Shown: positions 28,451-36,971 of the stretch, one piece after another
Layout of the letters: the number at the start of each line of letters is the position of its first letter
Numbering within the stretch: position 1 is the stretch's first letter
From: Acinetobacter geminorum
GTDB taxonomy: Bacteria; Pseudomonadota; Gammaproteobacteria; Pseudomonadales; Moraxellaceae
NCBI RefSeq assembly: GCF_013009345.1
Contig: NZ_JABELE010000005.1
Coordinates: 13,051-77,050 of the forward strand
Length of the DNA stretch: 64,000 nt
Reading direction: 5' to 3'
Position numbers and translations under genes: made by a program
The notes under the pieces: model-generated
The model's database searches: none
Told to the model about the DNA's origin: nothing
Seen by the model: only the letters and a program-made list of their open reading frames with translations

Positions 28451-29443
28451 ATGAATGCACAAGTGAGTGTGACCGATCTATTTAGCAGAGAAGAAATACA
28501 GGAACTCACACAACCTTCAGATATATACGGTGCTTGGGCTGTTGCTAGTACGTGGGCCGTTATTGGAGGAACATTTGCTAGCTTAATCATGATGTGGGAT
28601 TACTTACCTAACTGGGGAAAATTACTTGCTTGTATGCTAGCTTTAGCTATATTGGCAGGTCGCCAGTTATGCCTAGCAATTTTGATGCATGATGCATCTC
28701 ATAAGAGCTTATTCAAAAATAAAAAAATAAATGACTTTGTAGGCGAATGGCTATGCGCCCGTCCAATCTGGAATGATCTACAAAAATATCGCGTACATCA
28801 TGTTCGTCATCATGCAAAAACCTCTACTCCAGATGACCCAGATCTTTCTTTAGTTTCTGGTTTTCCTGTAAGCAAAAAATCGCTTACTCGTAAATTTTTA
28901 CGCGACTTAACGGGTATGACGGGATTAAAGTTTAGCTTTGGTCGAGTGTTAATGGACCTAGATCTAATGAAATGGACAGTTGCAAATGATCAAGTCTGGT
29001 TAGACCGCAGCCATAAACATCTTGTTGATTATGCCAAAAGTCTTGTAAAAAACAGTAGTGGAGCCATTGCAACCAACGCAGCTCTTTATAGTGTTTTAAA
29101 GGCATTTGGTCAGCAACGTTTTTATTGGTTATGGCCTTTAGCTTATTTGACCCCATTTCCATTATTTTTAAGAATTCGATCAATGGCGGAGCATGCAGGT
29201 ATGCAAACGAGTCTTACAGCCTTAACAAATACACGAACAACACGTGCAGGTTGGATTGCTAGAAGTTTTGTGGCGCCTATTCATGTCAATTACCATATGG
29301 AACATCATTTAATGGCTTCGGTGCCCTACTTCAAATTGCCGCGTATGCATCGTTTATTGAGAGAGCGTGGCCATGTTCCGGCACCACCTAGCTATTTTAA
29401 AGTGATTGAATCTCTCTCATCTAAGCCAGAACAATCTACTTAA
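28451..29443 (+). CDS. Membrane fatty acid desaturase
   Basis: A 330-residue integral membrane di-iron enzyme. The three histidine boxes are present: HDASH at residues 80-84, HHVRHH at 116-121, and HMEHH near residue 285. Membrane helices lie at about 30-75 and around 205-225. It introduces a double bond into acyl chains (acyl-lipid or acyl-CoA). A clear GGGAG ribosome binding site is present. It is 107 bp after the PaaX-like gene and could be regulated by it. Confidence 0.9.
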   Translation: MNAQVSVTDLFSREEIQELTQPSDIYGAWAVASTWAVIGGTFASLIMMWDYLPNWGKLLACMLALAILAGRQLCLAILMHDASHKSLFKNKKINDFVGEWLCARPIWNDLQKYRVHHVRHHAKTSTPDDPDLSLVSGFPVSKKSLTRKFLRDLTGMTGLKFSFGRVLMDLDLMKWTVANDQVWLDRSHKHLVDYAKSLVKNSSGAIATNAALYSVLKAFGQQRFYWLWPLAYLTPFPLFLRIRSMAEHAGMQTSLTALTNTRTTRAGWIARSFVAPIHVNYHMEHHLMASVPYFKLPRMHRLLRERGHVPAPPSYFKVIESLSSKPEQST

Positions 29444-29491
29444 TTAATTCATATGATAAATGAAAGGCCATGAAGTTAAATTTATGACCCT

Positions 29492-30517
29492 TTAATTTGA
29501 ATCCGCCATTTTATGCTGGGTTTGGAAATATTTAGGCGTCATCCCCATCCAGCGCTTAAACGCACGAGTGAAGTGAGAAGTCTCGGCATAACCTAGCATT
29601 AAAGCGACTTTTTCGATCGACATGTTATTTTGAGCTAAAAGTTTCTGGGCATGCTCCTTTTTCAGTGAGTCTACCAAGAGGGTAAAACTAGTATGATCAA
29701 GAGCTAAATAGCGTTGCAAAGTTCGCTCCGACATATTCATGATATGAGCCACTTGCCCAACTTTTAATGCGTCAGTATTCCTATTTAAAAGCAATTTTTC
29801 GGCAACTTGTTTGACTTGCCCTTTCCAACCACTTTTTAAGTTTAATTTCTCTATATCCCGCTTACATTGTGCATTTAACAACGGCGCTAGCATTGGGTCT
29901 GCTGTTAAAACAGGCTGTGCTAAATACTCTTTTGGGAATATCCAACGATTAAACTTTTGGTTAAATAAACAAGTCACAGCCAGTTGATGACTGATTTGGT
30001 CAAAACCTATCGGCTCTGGCATTTGTAATTCAACCTTTCCTAAATGAGAAAGTCCTGTTAATTTTTTCGCAATTTGGACAAAACCGAGTAGCAAAAAAAT
30101 GTTGGCATTTGGGCTCAGCTGAAATGCATTGACGGGCTGATGAATGGACCAATATGCATCATTATTTTCTTGTTTTAATTCTGGTTTAAAAACCTTACAA
30201 CGTGAACCAATGAATTGTTCAAGTATTTTCAGCGCTTCTCCTAAATTTGGAGAAACTATGGCAGCCATTCCTACTGAACCATAACATGAAGCCGTCATGC
30301 TTAAAACTAAATATCCTGCCAGTGCTGGCTCTTTGCATAACTCAATCGCCCGCTCAATAAGCTGATTTAAGGTATTAAACTCAACATACCAATATGGTTT
30401 TTTTAATTGATCTACTCTTATGCCGCTTCCATCTAAAAGCTGCTCGCAAGAGACACCCCACCGCTTAACAGTCTCGACGATTAAGTTAATATAAGTTCCG
30501 GGTAATTCTGGATTCAT
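29492..30517 (-). CDS. AraC-family regulator, OruR-like (arabinose-binding-domain type)
   Basis: A 341-residue regulator; start at ATG 30517, since the further-upstream TTG is unlikely. The N-terminal domain (PF12625 type) has 'LPGTYINLIVETVKRWGVSCEQLL' and 'SCYGSVGMAAIVSPNLGEALKI'. The C-terminal HTH has 'LKVGQVAHIMNMSERTLQRYL' and 'MSIEKVALMLGYAETSHFTRAFKRWMGMTP'. It is divergent from the flavodoxin-fold oxidoreductase, so it is its probable activator. It also lies tail-to-tail with the desaturase. Confidence 0.88.
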   Translation of the reverse strand: MNPELPGTYINLIVETVKRWGVSCEQLLDGSGIRVDQLKKPYWYVEFNTLNQLIERAIELCKEPALAGYLVLSMTASCYGSVGMAAIVSPNLGEALKILEQFIGSRCKVFKPELKQENNDAYWSIHQPVNAFQLSPNANIFLLLGFVQIAKKLTGLSHLGKVELQMPEPIGFDQISHQLAVTCLFNQKFNRWIFPKEYLAQPVLTADPMLAPLLNAQCKRDIEKLNLKSGWKGQVKQVAEKLLLNRNTDALKVGQVAHIMNMSERTLQRYLALDHTSFTLLVDSLKKEHAQKLLAQNNMSIEKVALMLGYAETSHFTRAFKRWMGMTPKYFQTQHKMADSN

Positions 30518-30670
30518 GAGTAACCCATTGAGCAAAATAAATGGCGCGAAATGGTAAAAACTGTCAGTTCATGAACTATGCCATGCTTTTAAATTCAGGC
30601 ATAGTGATTCAAAACAAAATCCGCTTAATTGCACTAAACAGTACAATTTCTGAAAAACACAGGTGCCCCT

Positions 30671-31369
30671 ATGAATATCCTGATTGTCCATGCTCACCCA
30701 GAACCACAATCTTTTACAACCGCGTTAAAAAGCAGAGCTAAACAAACTCTAGAAAAATTGGGACATCGCGTAGAGGTTTCAGATTTATATGCCATGCAAT
30801 TTAACCCTGTTTCATCCAAAGAGGATTTTTTAGAGCTTAATCAGCCTGACTATTTTAACTATGCACTAGAACAAAGGAATGCCAGTAAAAATCAACTTCT
30901 AGCTCCAGATATTCAAGCAGAAATTGAAAAGGTAAAAAAAGCAGATCTAGTCATTTTAAATTTCCCACTTTATTGGACATCTGTGCCAGCAATTTTAAAA
31001 GGTTGGATTGATCGCGTATTTGTCTCAGGGCTTTTTTATGGAGGCAAACGGTTTTACAACCACGGCGGCATGGTAGGTAAAAAAGCGATGTTGTGTTTAA
31101 CACTCGGTGGTAGAACACACATGTTTGGAGAAAACTCTATTCATGGTCCAATTGAAAATTATTTATCCCCGATTCAACGTGGTACTTTGGCATATGCTGG
31201 TTTTGAAGTCCTGCCTCCATTCATTGCTTACCATGTACCTTATATTAGCCAAGAAGCACGAGAAACCCTTCTTGAAGACTATGTAATCTACCTTACTCAT
31301 TTGGACCAGCTTGAGTCATTAACATTTCCAAAGCTTGAGCAATTTGATGAAAAACTATATCCACTCTAA
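30671..31369 (+). CDS. Flavodoxin-fold NAD(P)H dehydrogenase (quinone), NQO1/MdaB-like
   Basis: A 232-residue FMN/FAD oxidoreductase. It has the N-terminal 'MNILIVHAHPEPQSFTTAL', 'DLVILNFPLYWTSVPAILKGWIDRVFVSG' with the flavin-binding loop, and 'GKKAMLCLTLGGRTHMFGE'. These are features of the NQO1/Flavodoxin_2 family. It reduces quinones or nitro-compounds with NAD(P)H. It is divergent from the AraC regulator with a 153-bp shared upstream region. Confidence 0.88.
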   Translation: MNILIVHAHPEPQSFTTALKSRAKQTLEKLGHRVEVSDLYAMQFNPVSSKEDFLELNQPDYFNYALEQRNASKNQLLAPDIQAEIEKVKKADLVILNFPLYWTSVPAILKGWIDRVFVSGLFYGGKRFYNHGGMVGKKAMLCLTLGGRTHMFGENSIHGPIENYLSPIQRGTLAYAGFEVLPPFIAYHVPYISQEARETLLEDYVIYLTHLDQLESLTFPKLEQFDEKLYPL

Positions 31370-31967
31370 TGCTATGTTTTAGCTATAAAAGTTAAATAAC
31401 CGAATCTAGATTGTTATTTACAGTTTTTTATCGCATATAACTTTCAAATATAGAATCCAAATTCGCTCAAAAAATAGATCAAATGGTAAAAAAATTAAGG
31501 TAAATTTTTTTATAAGGCTAAGAATATAAAACTGAATCAATAATATACAGATGTAGAGAAACGAGACTTATCAACTAAAAATGACAACTAATACTCATTT
31601 CATAATCACTTAATTCATATTTTTACAAAAAAATCTTTGACCATTTTTCTTGGATTTGTGACAAAAATGTCATAAAAATAAAGACCATTACTAATAGATA
31701 AAAAATATAAATATCAATAAATTAAATTAATTTAACAATACAAATATTCCTTCATTTTTCATTCATTATTGACAGATTTTGTATAAAAAGTGAGTACTCT
31801 TCAGTTCATACAATAGATTTACTCTTATTTTAATTATGCTATTTTTGTTACATGGAGTTATCAAAGCTTCTATTACTTGTAATTAGGAGCTTTGAAGGCA
31901 ACACAGTTTAAACGGTTTAACTCTGTTACTTTTAAAAAAATGTCTTGAAGTTCAAGGAAAGATTAAA
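31370..31967. other. 598-bp AT-rich intergenic region
   Basis: Between the oxidoreductase and the FadL-type gene. It is very AT-rich, with many poly-A/T stretches, and no coding frame is supported. It contains a TTGACA (31769-31774) but no matching -10 at the right distance, so I do not call a promoter. The FadL-like gene's ribosome binding site (AAGGA) lies at the very end. Confidence 0.6.
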
Positions 31968-33479
31968 ATGAAATTAAAACATCTGAGCACTGCAATGATT
32001 TTAGCAATGCTGCCTGCAACTGGGGTTTTTGCAGCAGCATTGGATCGCTCTGGACAATCAATGTCTGCATTCTTCCAACCGGGTAATTATTTTGAAGCAG
32101 GTATTTCTGTTTTAGACCCAGATGTAGCGGGTAAAGAAGCAGGATCAAGCGCAACACGCCGCGATATTGGCGATATGGCTAATGATTATTACTTTCCAAG
32201 TGCGGCATTAAAATTACAACTCAACGATAAATTCTCTTTCGGTCTACTCTATGATCAACCATTTGGAGCAGATGCAGAATATTCAGGCAACAATGTATTC
32301 GTTTCAAATCCAGGCACTGATACTATTTTAAGTCAAAAGGCATTAACTGACTTAGCAACCAGCTCAATTAACAAGTTAGTTCAAGCATCTGGATCAGCAT
32401 TTACACCAGCTCTTATAGCTGTGACGAATGCTACTGGCGGTGATCCTACAAAACCAACTCAAACAGAGATCTTAGGTGCATTACAACAAGTTGCTGCTGG
32501 AGGAAATACAACTGTAGGTGCAGGACTGACAGCATTACAAAACACCCAAGCTGCTATTAATGCTGCAAATAATTATTTAGGTACAGGTGGAACTAAAGTT
32601 AAAGTTGATACACAAAATTTATCTTTTGTTCTTGGTTTCCAACCAAATCAAAACTTCAATTTCTACGCAGGTCCTGTATTACAAACCGTAAAAGGTAATG
32701 TAAGTCTTCGAGGTCAAGCTTACAGCCTTTATAATGGTTATGACGCAAATATTAAAGAAACTACAGGCGTTGGTTGGTTAGCAGGTGCAGCTTATCAAAT
32801 TCCTGAAATTGCACTTAGAGCATCTTTAACCTATCGATCTGAAATTGATCATAAAGTGAATATTAATGAAGACTTATCTATATTAAATTTCCCTGGTCTT
32901 ACTTCAGTACTTGCTGGTTTAGATGTTCCTGCCTCTAAACTTCAAGCTATTAATTCAGAAGGCAAAACTACAATTACTACCCCTCAATCTGTAAACCTTG
33001 ATTTCCAAACAGGCATCATGGCTGATACTGTTGCATTTGCGAATGTACGTTGGGTGAACTGGAAAGATTTCTCAATTCAACCATATAAATTTGGCAAAGT
33101 CTCAGAAGCTGTAGGTGGGCTTGTTGGACGTCCAAATGGCTTTAACCTAGTTGAATACTCCGATGACCAATGGTCTGTGAACGCTGGTGTAGGCCGTAAA
33201 CTGAATGATAAATGGGCTGGTAATATGTCTGTAGGCTGGGACTCTGGTGCAGGTAACCCTGTAACAACACTAGGACCAACAGAAGGTTACTGGAACGTAG
33301 GTTTAGGTCTTCAATATAGCCCTACTCCACAAACATTTATTGCTGGTGGCGTAAAATACTTCTGGTTGGGTGATGCTAAAGCTCAAACAGGTGCACAAGC
33401 AGGTAGTGATGAATATGTTGCAGACTTTTCTGACAACAATGCCATCGCTTATGGTTTAAAACTTGGTTATAAATTCTAA
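31968..33479 (+). CDS. Outer-membrane fatty acid/hydrocarbon transporter, FadL/OmpP1/TodX family
   Basis: A 503-residue outer-membrane beta barrel. The signal peptide is 'MKLKHLSTAMILAMLPATGVFAA' (cleavage after about residue 23). Repeated barrel strands follow ('NFYAGPVLQTVKGNVSLRGQ', 'GVGWLAGAAYQIPEIALRASLTYRS'), and the protein ends with the C-terminal aromatic-type 'YGLKLGYKF'. The family takes up long-chain fatty acids or aromatics. An Ala/Thr-rich, apparently flexible insert lies at about 130-205. Lipid genes nearby (desaturase, atfA) fit fatty acid uptake. Confidence 0.9.
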   Translation: MKLKHLSTAMILAMLPATGVFAAALDRSGQSMSAFFQPGNYFEAGISVLDPDVAGKEAGSSATRRDIGDMANDYYFPSAALKLQLNDKFSFGLLYDQPFGADAEYSGNNVFVSNPGTDTILSQKALTDLATSSINKLVQASGSAFTPALIAVTNATGGDPTKPTQTEILGALQQVAAGGNTTVGAGLTALQNTQAAINAANNYLGTGGTKVKVDTQNLSFVLGFQPNQNFNFYAGPVLQTVKGNVSLRGQAYSLYNGYDANIKETTGVGWLAGAAYQIPEIALRASLTYRSEIDHKVNINEDLSILNFPGLTSVLAGLDVPASKLQAINSEGKTTITTPQSVNLDFQTGIMADTVAFANVRWVNWKDFSIQPYKFGKVSEAVGGLVGRPNGFNLVEYSDDQWSVNAGVGRKLNDKWAGNMSVGWDSGAGNPVTTLGPTEGYWNVGLGLQYSPTPQTFIAGGVKYFWLGDAKAQTGAQAGSDEYVADFSDNNAIAYGLKLGYKF

Positions 33480-33500
33480 GTTTCAAAACTCATTCATATA

Positions 33501-33526
33501 AAAAAGGCGCTTAAAGCGCCTTTTTT
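33501..33526. terminator. Bidirectional intrinsic terminator
   Basis: AAAAAGGCGCT/AGCGCCTTTTT hairpin with A and T tracts, between the FadL-type gene and thrH. Confidence 0.85.
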
Positions 33527-33537
33527 ATTATTTATTT

Positions 33538-34155
33538 TTAAGCTGGAATTGTACGCTGTGAAACTGAACGGATTGCTTCTTTTAATGCATCATATCCGTG
33601 AATCGCTGGAAATTGTGGAAACTCAGCAATCACATTTTCTGGTGCATCAAACAAGAAACCATGGTCCGCTTCACCAAGCATGGTTGTATCGTTATACGAA
33701 TCACCTGCAGCGATTACACGGAAATTCAAGCCATGCAGTGCTTTAACACACTCACGTTTTTGATCTGGTTGACGTAGTTTATAAGCGGTAATCATGCCTT
33801 CTTCATCTGTCTCTAACTTATGACAGAAAATTGTTGGCCATCCTAATTGCTTCATTAAAGGATGTGCAAATTCATAGAAAGTATCTGACAAGATCACAAG
33901 TTGGAAATGAGTACTTACCCATTCAACAAACTCTTTTGCACCTGGTAATGGCCCCATCTGAGCAATAACTTCTTGAATGTCGTTTAAACCTAAACCGTGT
34001 TGTTTTAAGATATTAAGGCGCTGAGTCATTAAAACATCATAATCCGGAATATCACGAGTTGTTGCTTCGAGTTCTTTAATCCCTGTTTTTTTTGCGAAAT
34101 TGATCCATATTTCAGGAACTAAAACCCCTTCAAGATCTAGGCATACGATTTCCAT
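33538..34155 (-). CDS. thrH: Phosphoserine phosphatase / homoserine phosphotransferase ThrH
   Basis: A 205-residue HAD-superfamily enzyme beginning 'MEIVCLDLEGVLVPEIWI' (catalytic DxDxxG variant 'DLEGVL'). It continues with 'VILSDTFYEF' (motif II) and 'GDSYNDTTMLGEAD' (motif IV). This is the ThrH type, which dephosphorylates phosphoserine and can transfer phosphate to homoserine. The start is the ATG at 34155 with GGAAGC upstream; the TTG extension is not needed. Confidence 0.92.
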   Translation of the reverse strand: MEIVCLDLEGVLVPEIWINFAKKTGIKELEATTRDIPDYDVLMTQRLNILKQHGLGLNDIQEVIAQMGPLPGAKEFVEWVSTHFQLVILSDTFYEFAHPLMKQLGWPTIFCHKLETDEEGMITAYKLRQPDQKRECVKALHGLNFRVIAAGDSYNDTTMLGEADHGFLFDAPENVIAEFPQFPAIHGYDALKEAIRSVSQRTIPA

Positions 34156-34339
34156 GAATGCTTCCAACGTTGGTTAAAAATTGCTGTATCATACCATTAA
34201 GATTTTCAGTTTTGCGTTGTTATTGATCAAATCAATTTTATTCATAAGGATCGAAATTAAAGTGCTAAGCACTTTATCAACTATCCTTTAGAATATTTTT
34301 CATAACTCAATGCGCCCAAGCCTTTTGCCAGGAACACAC

Positions 34340-35074
34340 ATGACCGTTATTCCGACTATTGATATCGTAGATGCTCTTGCTGCTGAATATGCAACCAAAA
34401 GCCCTCGAGAAATTTTAGAACTTGCCTTAAGCCAACAAGGTGAAATTGCAATTTCATTTTCGGGAGCAGAAGATGTTGTGTTAATTGATATTGCTTCACG
34501 CTTAGGCAAACCTTTCCGTGTATTTAGTCTCGATACGGGCCGACTCCACGCTGAAACTTATCAATTTATTGAAACTGTCCGTAAACACTACAATATCAAT
34601 ATTGAAATTTGTTTCCCTGAATCTGAAGCTGTTCAAAACATGGTAAACGAAAAAGGTTTATTCAGCTTTTTTACAGATGGGCATCAAGAATGTTGCGGTA
34701 TTCGAAAAGTTCAGCCTTTGCGTAAAAAACTTGCGACTTTAGATGGCTGGATTACGGGTCAACGCAAAGATCAAAGTCCTGGTACGCGTACAGAGATTCC
34801 AGTAGTACAAGCTGATGCAGGTTTCTCGGGTCCAGATAAGCAACTTATTAAATATAATCCTCTAGCGAACTGGACAAGTGCTGAGGTATGGAGCTACATC
34901 CGTATGATGGAAATTCCATATAACCCTCTTCATGAGCGTGGTTTTGTTTCTATTGGATGTGAACCATGTACGCGACCTGTATTACCAAATCAACATGAGC
35001 GTGAAGGACGCTGGTGGTGGGAAGAAGCCACTCAAAAAGAGTGTGGCTTACACGCAGGTAATATGAAAAAGTAA
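34340..35074 (+). CDS. cysH: Phosphoadenylyl/adenylyl-sulfate reductase CysH, APS type
   Basis: A 244-residue reductase of assimilatory sulfate reduction. It carries 'ISFSGAEDVVLIDIA' (nucleotide binding), Cys118-Cys119 in 'HQECCGIRK', Cys207 and Cys210 in 'GCEPC', and the catalytic 'ECGLH' at 234-238. The extra Cys pairs bind a [4Fe-4S] cluster and indicate an APS (not only PAPS) reductase. The start is ATG 34340 with CAGGAAC upstream; the upstream reading from 34310 is less likely. A terminator follows. Confidence 0.92.
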   Translation: MTVIPTIDIVDALAAEYATKSPREILELALSQQGEIAISFSGAEDVVLIDIASRLGKPFRVFSLDTGRLHAETYQFIETVRKHYNINIEICFPESEAVQNMVNEKGLFSFFTDGHQECCGIRKVQPLRKKLATLDGWITGQRKDQSPGTRTEIPVVQADAGFSGPDKQLIKYNPLANWTSAEVWSYIRMMEIPYNPLHERGFVSIGCEPCTRPVLPNQHEREGRWWWEEATQKECGLHAGNMKK

Positions 35075-35087
35075 TTGGATATCAAAA

Positions 35088-35116
35088 AACCACTGGCAAA
35101 TCAGTGGTTTTTTTTA
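35088..35116 (+). terminator. Intrinsic terminator of cysH
   Basis: AACCACTG/CAGTGGTT with a 6-nt loop and a long T-tract. Confidence 0.85.
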
Positions 35117-35245
35117 TGTCATGTTCCGTACACAAAGTCATATTTTCTCTACTCTAAACGCTATATACTTAATTTTACGGTTCTATAATTCTAATAAGAG
35201 CTCATATAAGGGCTTCTTAGAAAAATGCATGAGGCACAATGATTT

Positions 35246-36631
35246 ATGCGTCCATTACACCCAATTGATTTCATTTTTCTGTCACTTGAAAAAAGACAGC
35301 AACCCATGCATGTCGGTGGATTATTTTTATTTGAAATTCCTGAAAATGCACCAGAAACCTTTGTACATGATTTAGTAGAAGATATTAAACGCTCAAAGAG
35401 CATTCCTATTCCGCCCTTTAATAACCGCTTAAGTGGCCTGTTTTGGGATGAAGATGAAGAGTTCGATATCGATCATCACTTTCGCCACATCGCTTTGCCT
35501 CACCCGGGCCGTATTCGTGAACTTCTGGTTTATATTTCACTGCAGCATAGCTCACTAATTGATCGTGCAAAGCCACTTTGGACTTGTGACATTATTGAAG
35601 GAATCGAAGGCAATCGTTTTGCCATGTATTTTAAAATCCATCATGCCATGGTAGATGGTGTTGCTGGTATGCGTTTGATCGAGAAATCTCTATCAAAAAC
35701 ACCAGAAGAGAAACATGTTGTTCCTTTATGGTGTGTTGAGAGCAAGAGAGCTAAGCGTCTAAAAGTACCAACTCCAAGTACTAGTAAAATTAAAAGTATT
35801 TTAGGCGGTATTAAGTCTCAACTTGACATAGCTCCAAGAGTCATGCACGAGCTATCTCAAACCATATTCAAGGAAATGGGTAAAAATCCTGATTATGTTT
35901 CTACTTTTCAGGCACCAGTTTCTATTTTGAACCAAAGAGTCAGTGCTTCACGTCGTTTTGCGGCCCAATCATTTGAATTAAGCCGTCTTAGAAAAATTTC
36001 AAAAGCATTAGGCGTGACAATTAATGATGTTGTTCTAGCTGTATGTTCAGGCGCTTTACGTGAATATTTGATTAGCCAAAACAGCTTACCTAAAAAGCCA
36101 CTTATTGCCATGGTTCCAGCTTCATTACGTACAGATGATTCTGACATGAGTAATCGAATTACCATGATTTTGGCAAATTTAGGGACGCATAAAGATCAAC
36201 CGTTAGAGCGTCTAGAAATCATTCGCCGTAGTATGCAAAATTCAAAGCAACGCTTTAGCCGCATGACTGCGAATGAAATTTTAAACTATAGTGCGGTTGT
36301 TTATGGTCCGGCAGGATTAAACATCATGTCAGGAATGCTTCCTAAGCGTCAGGCGTTCAATTTAGTGATTTCCAATGTACCAGGACCACGTGAACCGCTT
36401 TATTGGAATGGCGCGAAATTAGATGCACTCTACCCGGCTTCGATTGTCATGGATGGACAAGCTCTCAACATTACCATGACCAGTTATTTAGATAAGCTTG
36501 AAGTTGGATTAACAGCTTGTCGAAATGCTTTGCCAAAAATGCAAAACCTTTTGACTCATTTAGAAGATGAGATTCAACGTTTTGAAGAAATTATTGCAGA
36601 AAAACAGCTGAAACATCATTCAGCAAGTTAG
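35246..36631 (+). CDS. atfA: Wax ester synthase / acyl-CoA:diacylglycerol acyltransferase AtfA
   Basis: A 461-residue bifunctional WS/DGAT with catalytic HHAMVDG at residues 132-138 and the family motif 'NVPGPREPLYWNGA' near residue 380. It is very similar, from memory, to A. baylyi AtfA. It makes wax esters and triacylglycerol from acyl-CoA with fatty alcohol or diacylglycerol, acting at the inner membrane and lipid inclusions. The start 'MRPLHPIDFIFLSLEKRQQPMHVGGL' matches the known family N-terminus. A terminator follows at 36638. It stands as a single gene. Confidence 0.95.
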   Translation: MRPLHPIDFIFLSLEKRQQPMHVGGLFLFEIPENAPETFVHDLVEDIKRSKSIPIPPFNNRLSGLFWDEDEEFDIDHHFRHIALPHPGRIRELLVYISLQHSSLIDRAKPLWTCDIIEGIEGNRFAMYFKIHHAMVDGVAGMRLIEKSLSKTPEEKHVVPLWCVESKRAKRLKVPTPSTSKIKSILGGIKSQLDIAPRVMHELSQTIFKEMGKNPDYVSTFQAPVSILNQRVSASRRFAAQSFELSRLRKISKALGVTINDVVLAVCSGALREYLISQNSLPKKPLIAMVPASLRTDDSDMSNRITMILANLGTHKDQPLERLEIIRRSMQNSKQRFSRMTANEILNYSAVVYGPAGLNIMSGMLPKRQAFNLVISNVPGPREPLYWNGAKLDALYPASIVMDGQALNITMTSYLDKLEVGLTACRNALPKMQNLLTHLEDEIQRFEEIIAEKQLKHHSAS

Positions 36632-36637
36632 AAAATT

Positions 36638-36668
36638 AAGGGGCTTTGAATTGGCCCCTTATTTTTTG
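36638..36668 (+). terminator. Intrinsic terminator of atfA
   Basis: AAGGGGC/GCCCCTT with a 9-nt loop followed by ATTTTTTG, overlapping the 3' end of the convergent small gene. Confidence 0.8.
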
Positions 36669-36832
36669 ATTGTGCGGCACTGGTTAAGCAACTGATGACA
36701 TACTGAACGAATCATTGCAGTTGTAATCGGTACTTCTTTACCTTGGTCATTCAACATATAGCAGCTATTTACTGGCGTGCTCTCTAAAACATGTTTAAGA
36801 CCGTTGCTAATTAAATTTTCACTTACATTCAT
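36659..36832 (-). CDS. 57-residue conserved-looking small protein
   Basis: Read from the ATG at 36832 with GAGG upstream and stop TAA at 36661-36659. The product is 57 residues, mixed alpha/beta with one Cys pair spread out ('VNSCYMLNDQGKEVPITTAMIRSVCHQLLNQCRTI'). It is convergent to atfA and its end lies in the atfA terminator. The strong ribosome binding site and a complete frame in a gap of 340 bp support it. Function is unknown. Confidence 0.55.
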   Translation of the reverse strand: MNVSENLISNGLKHVLESTPVNSCYMLNDQGKEVPITTAMIRSVCHQLLNQCRTIKK

Positions 36833-36971
36833 GGGTTATACCTCTTATTGTTTGCTAAGACGTTTAATAGGGAGAACGTCTAGGGCTACTGTATGTAAGT
36901 AGTATTTAAAATTCATGAATGAAAGTAAAATTTCAGTTGTAACAAGGATTAAGCGATATCTTGTTACAACT

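Noticed and set aside
31769..31797. TTGACA upstream of the FadL-type gene as a promoter
   Set aside because: No -10-like hexamer at 16-18 bp; the nearby TATAAA is only about 7 bp away.
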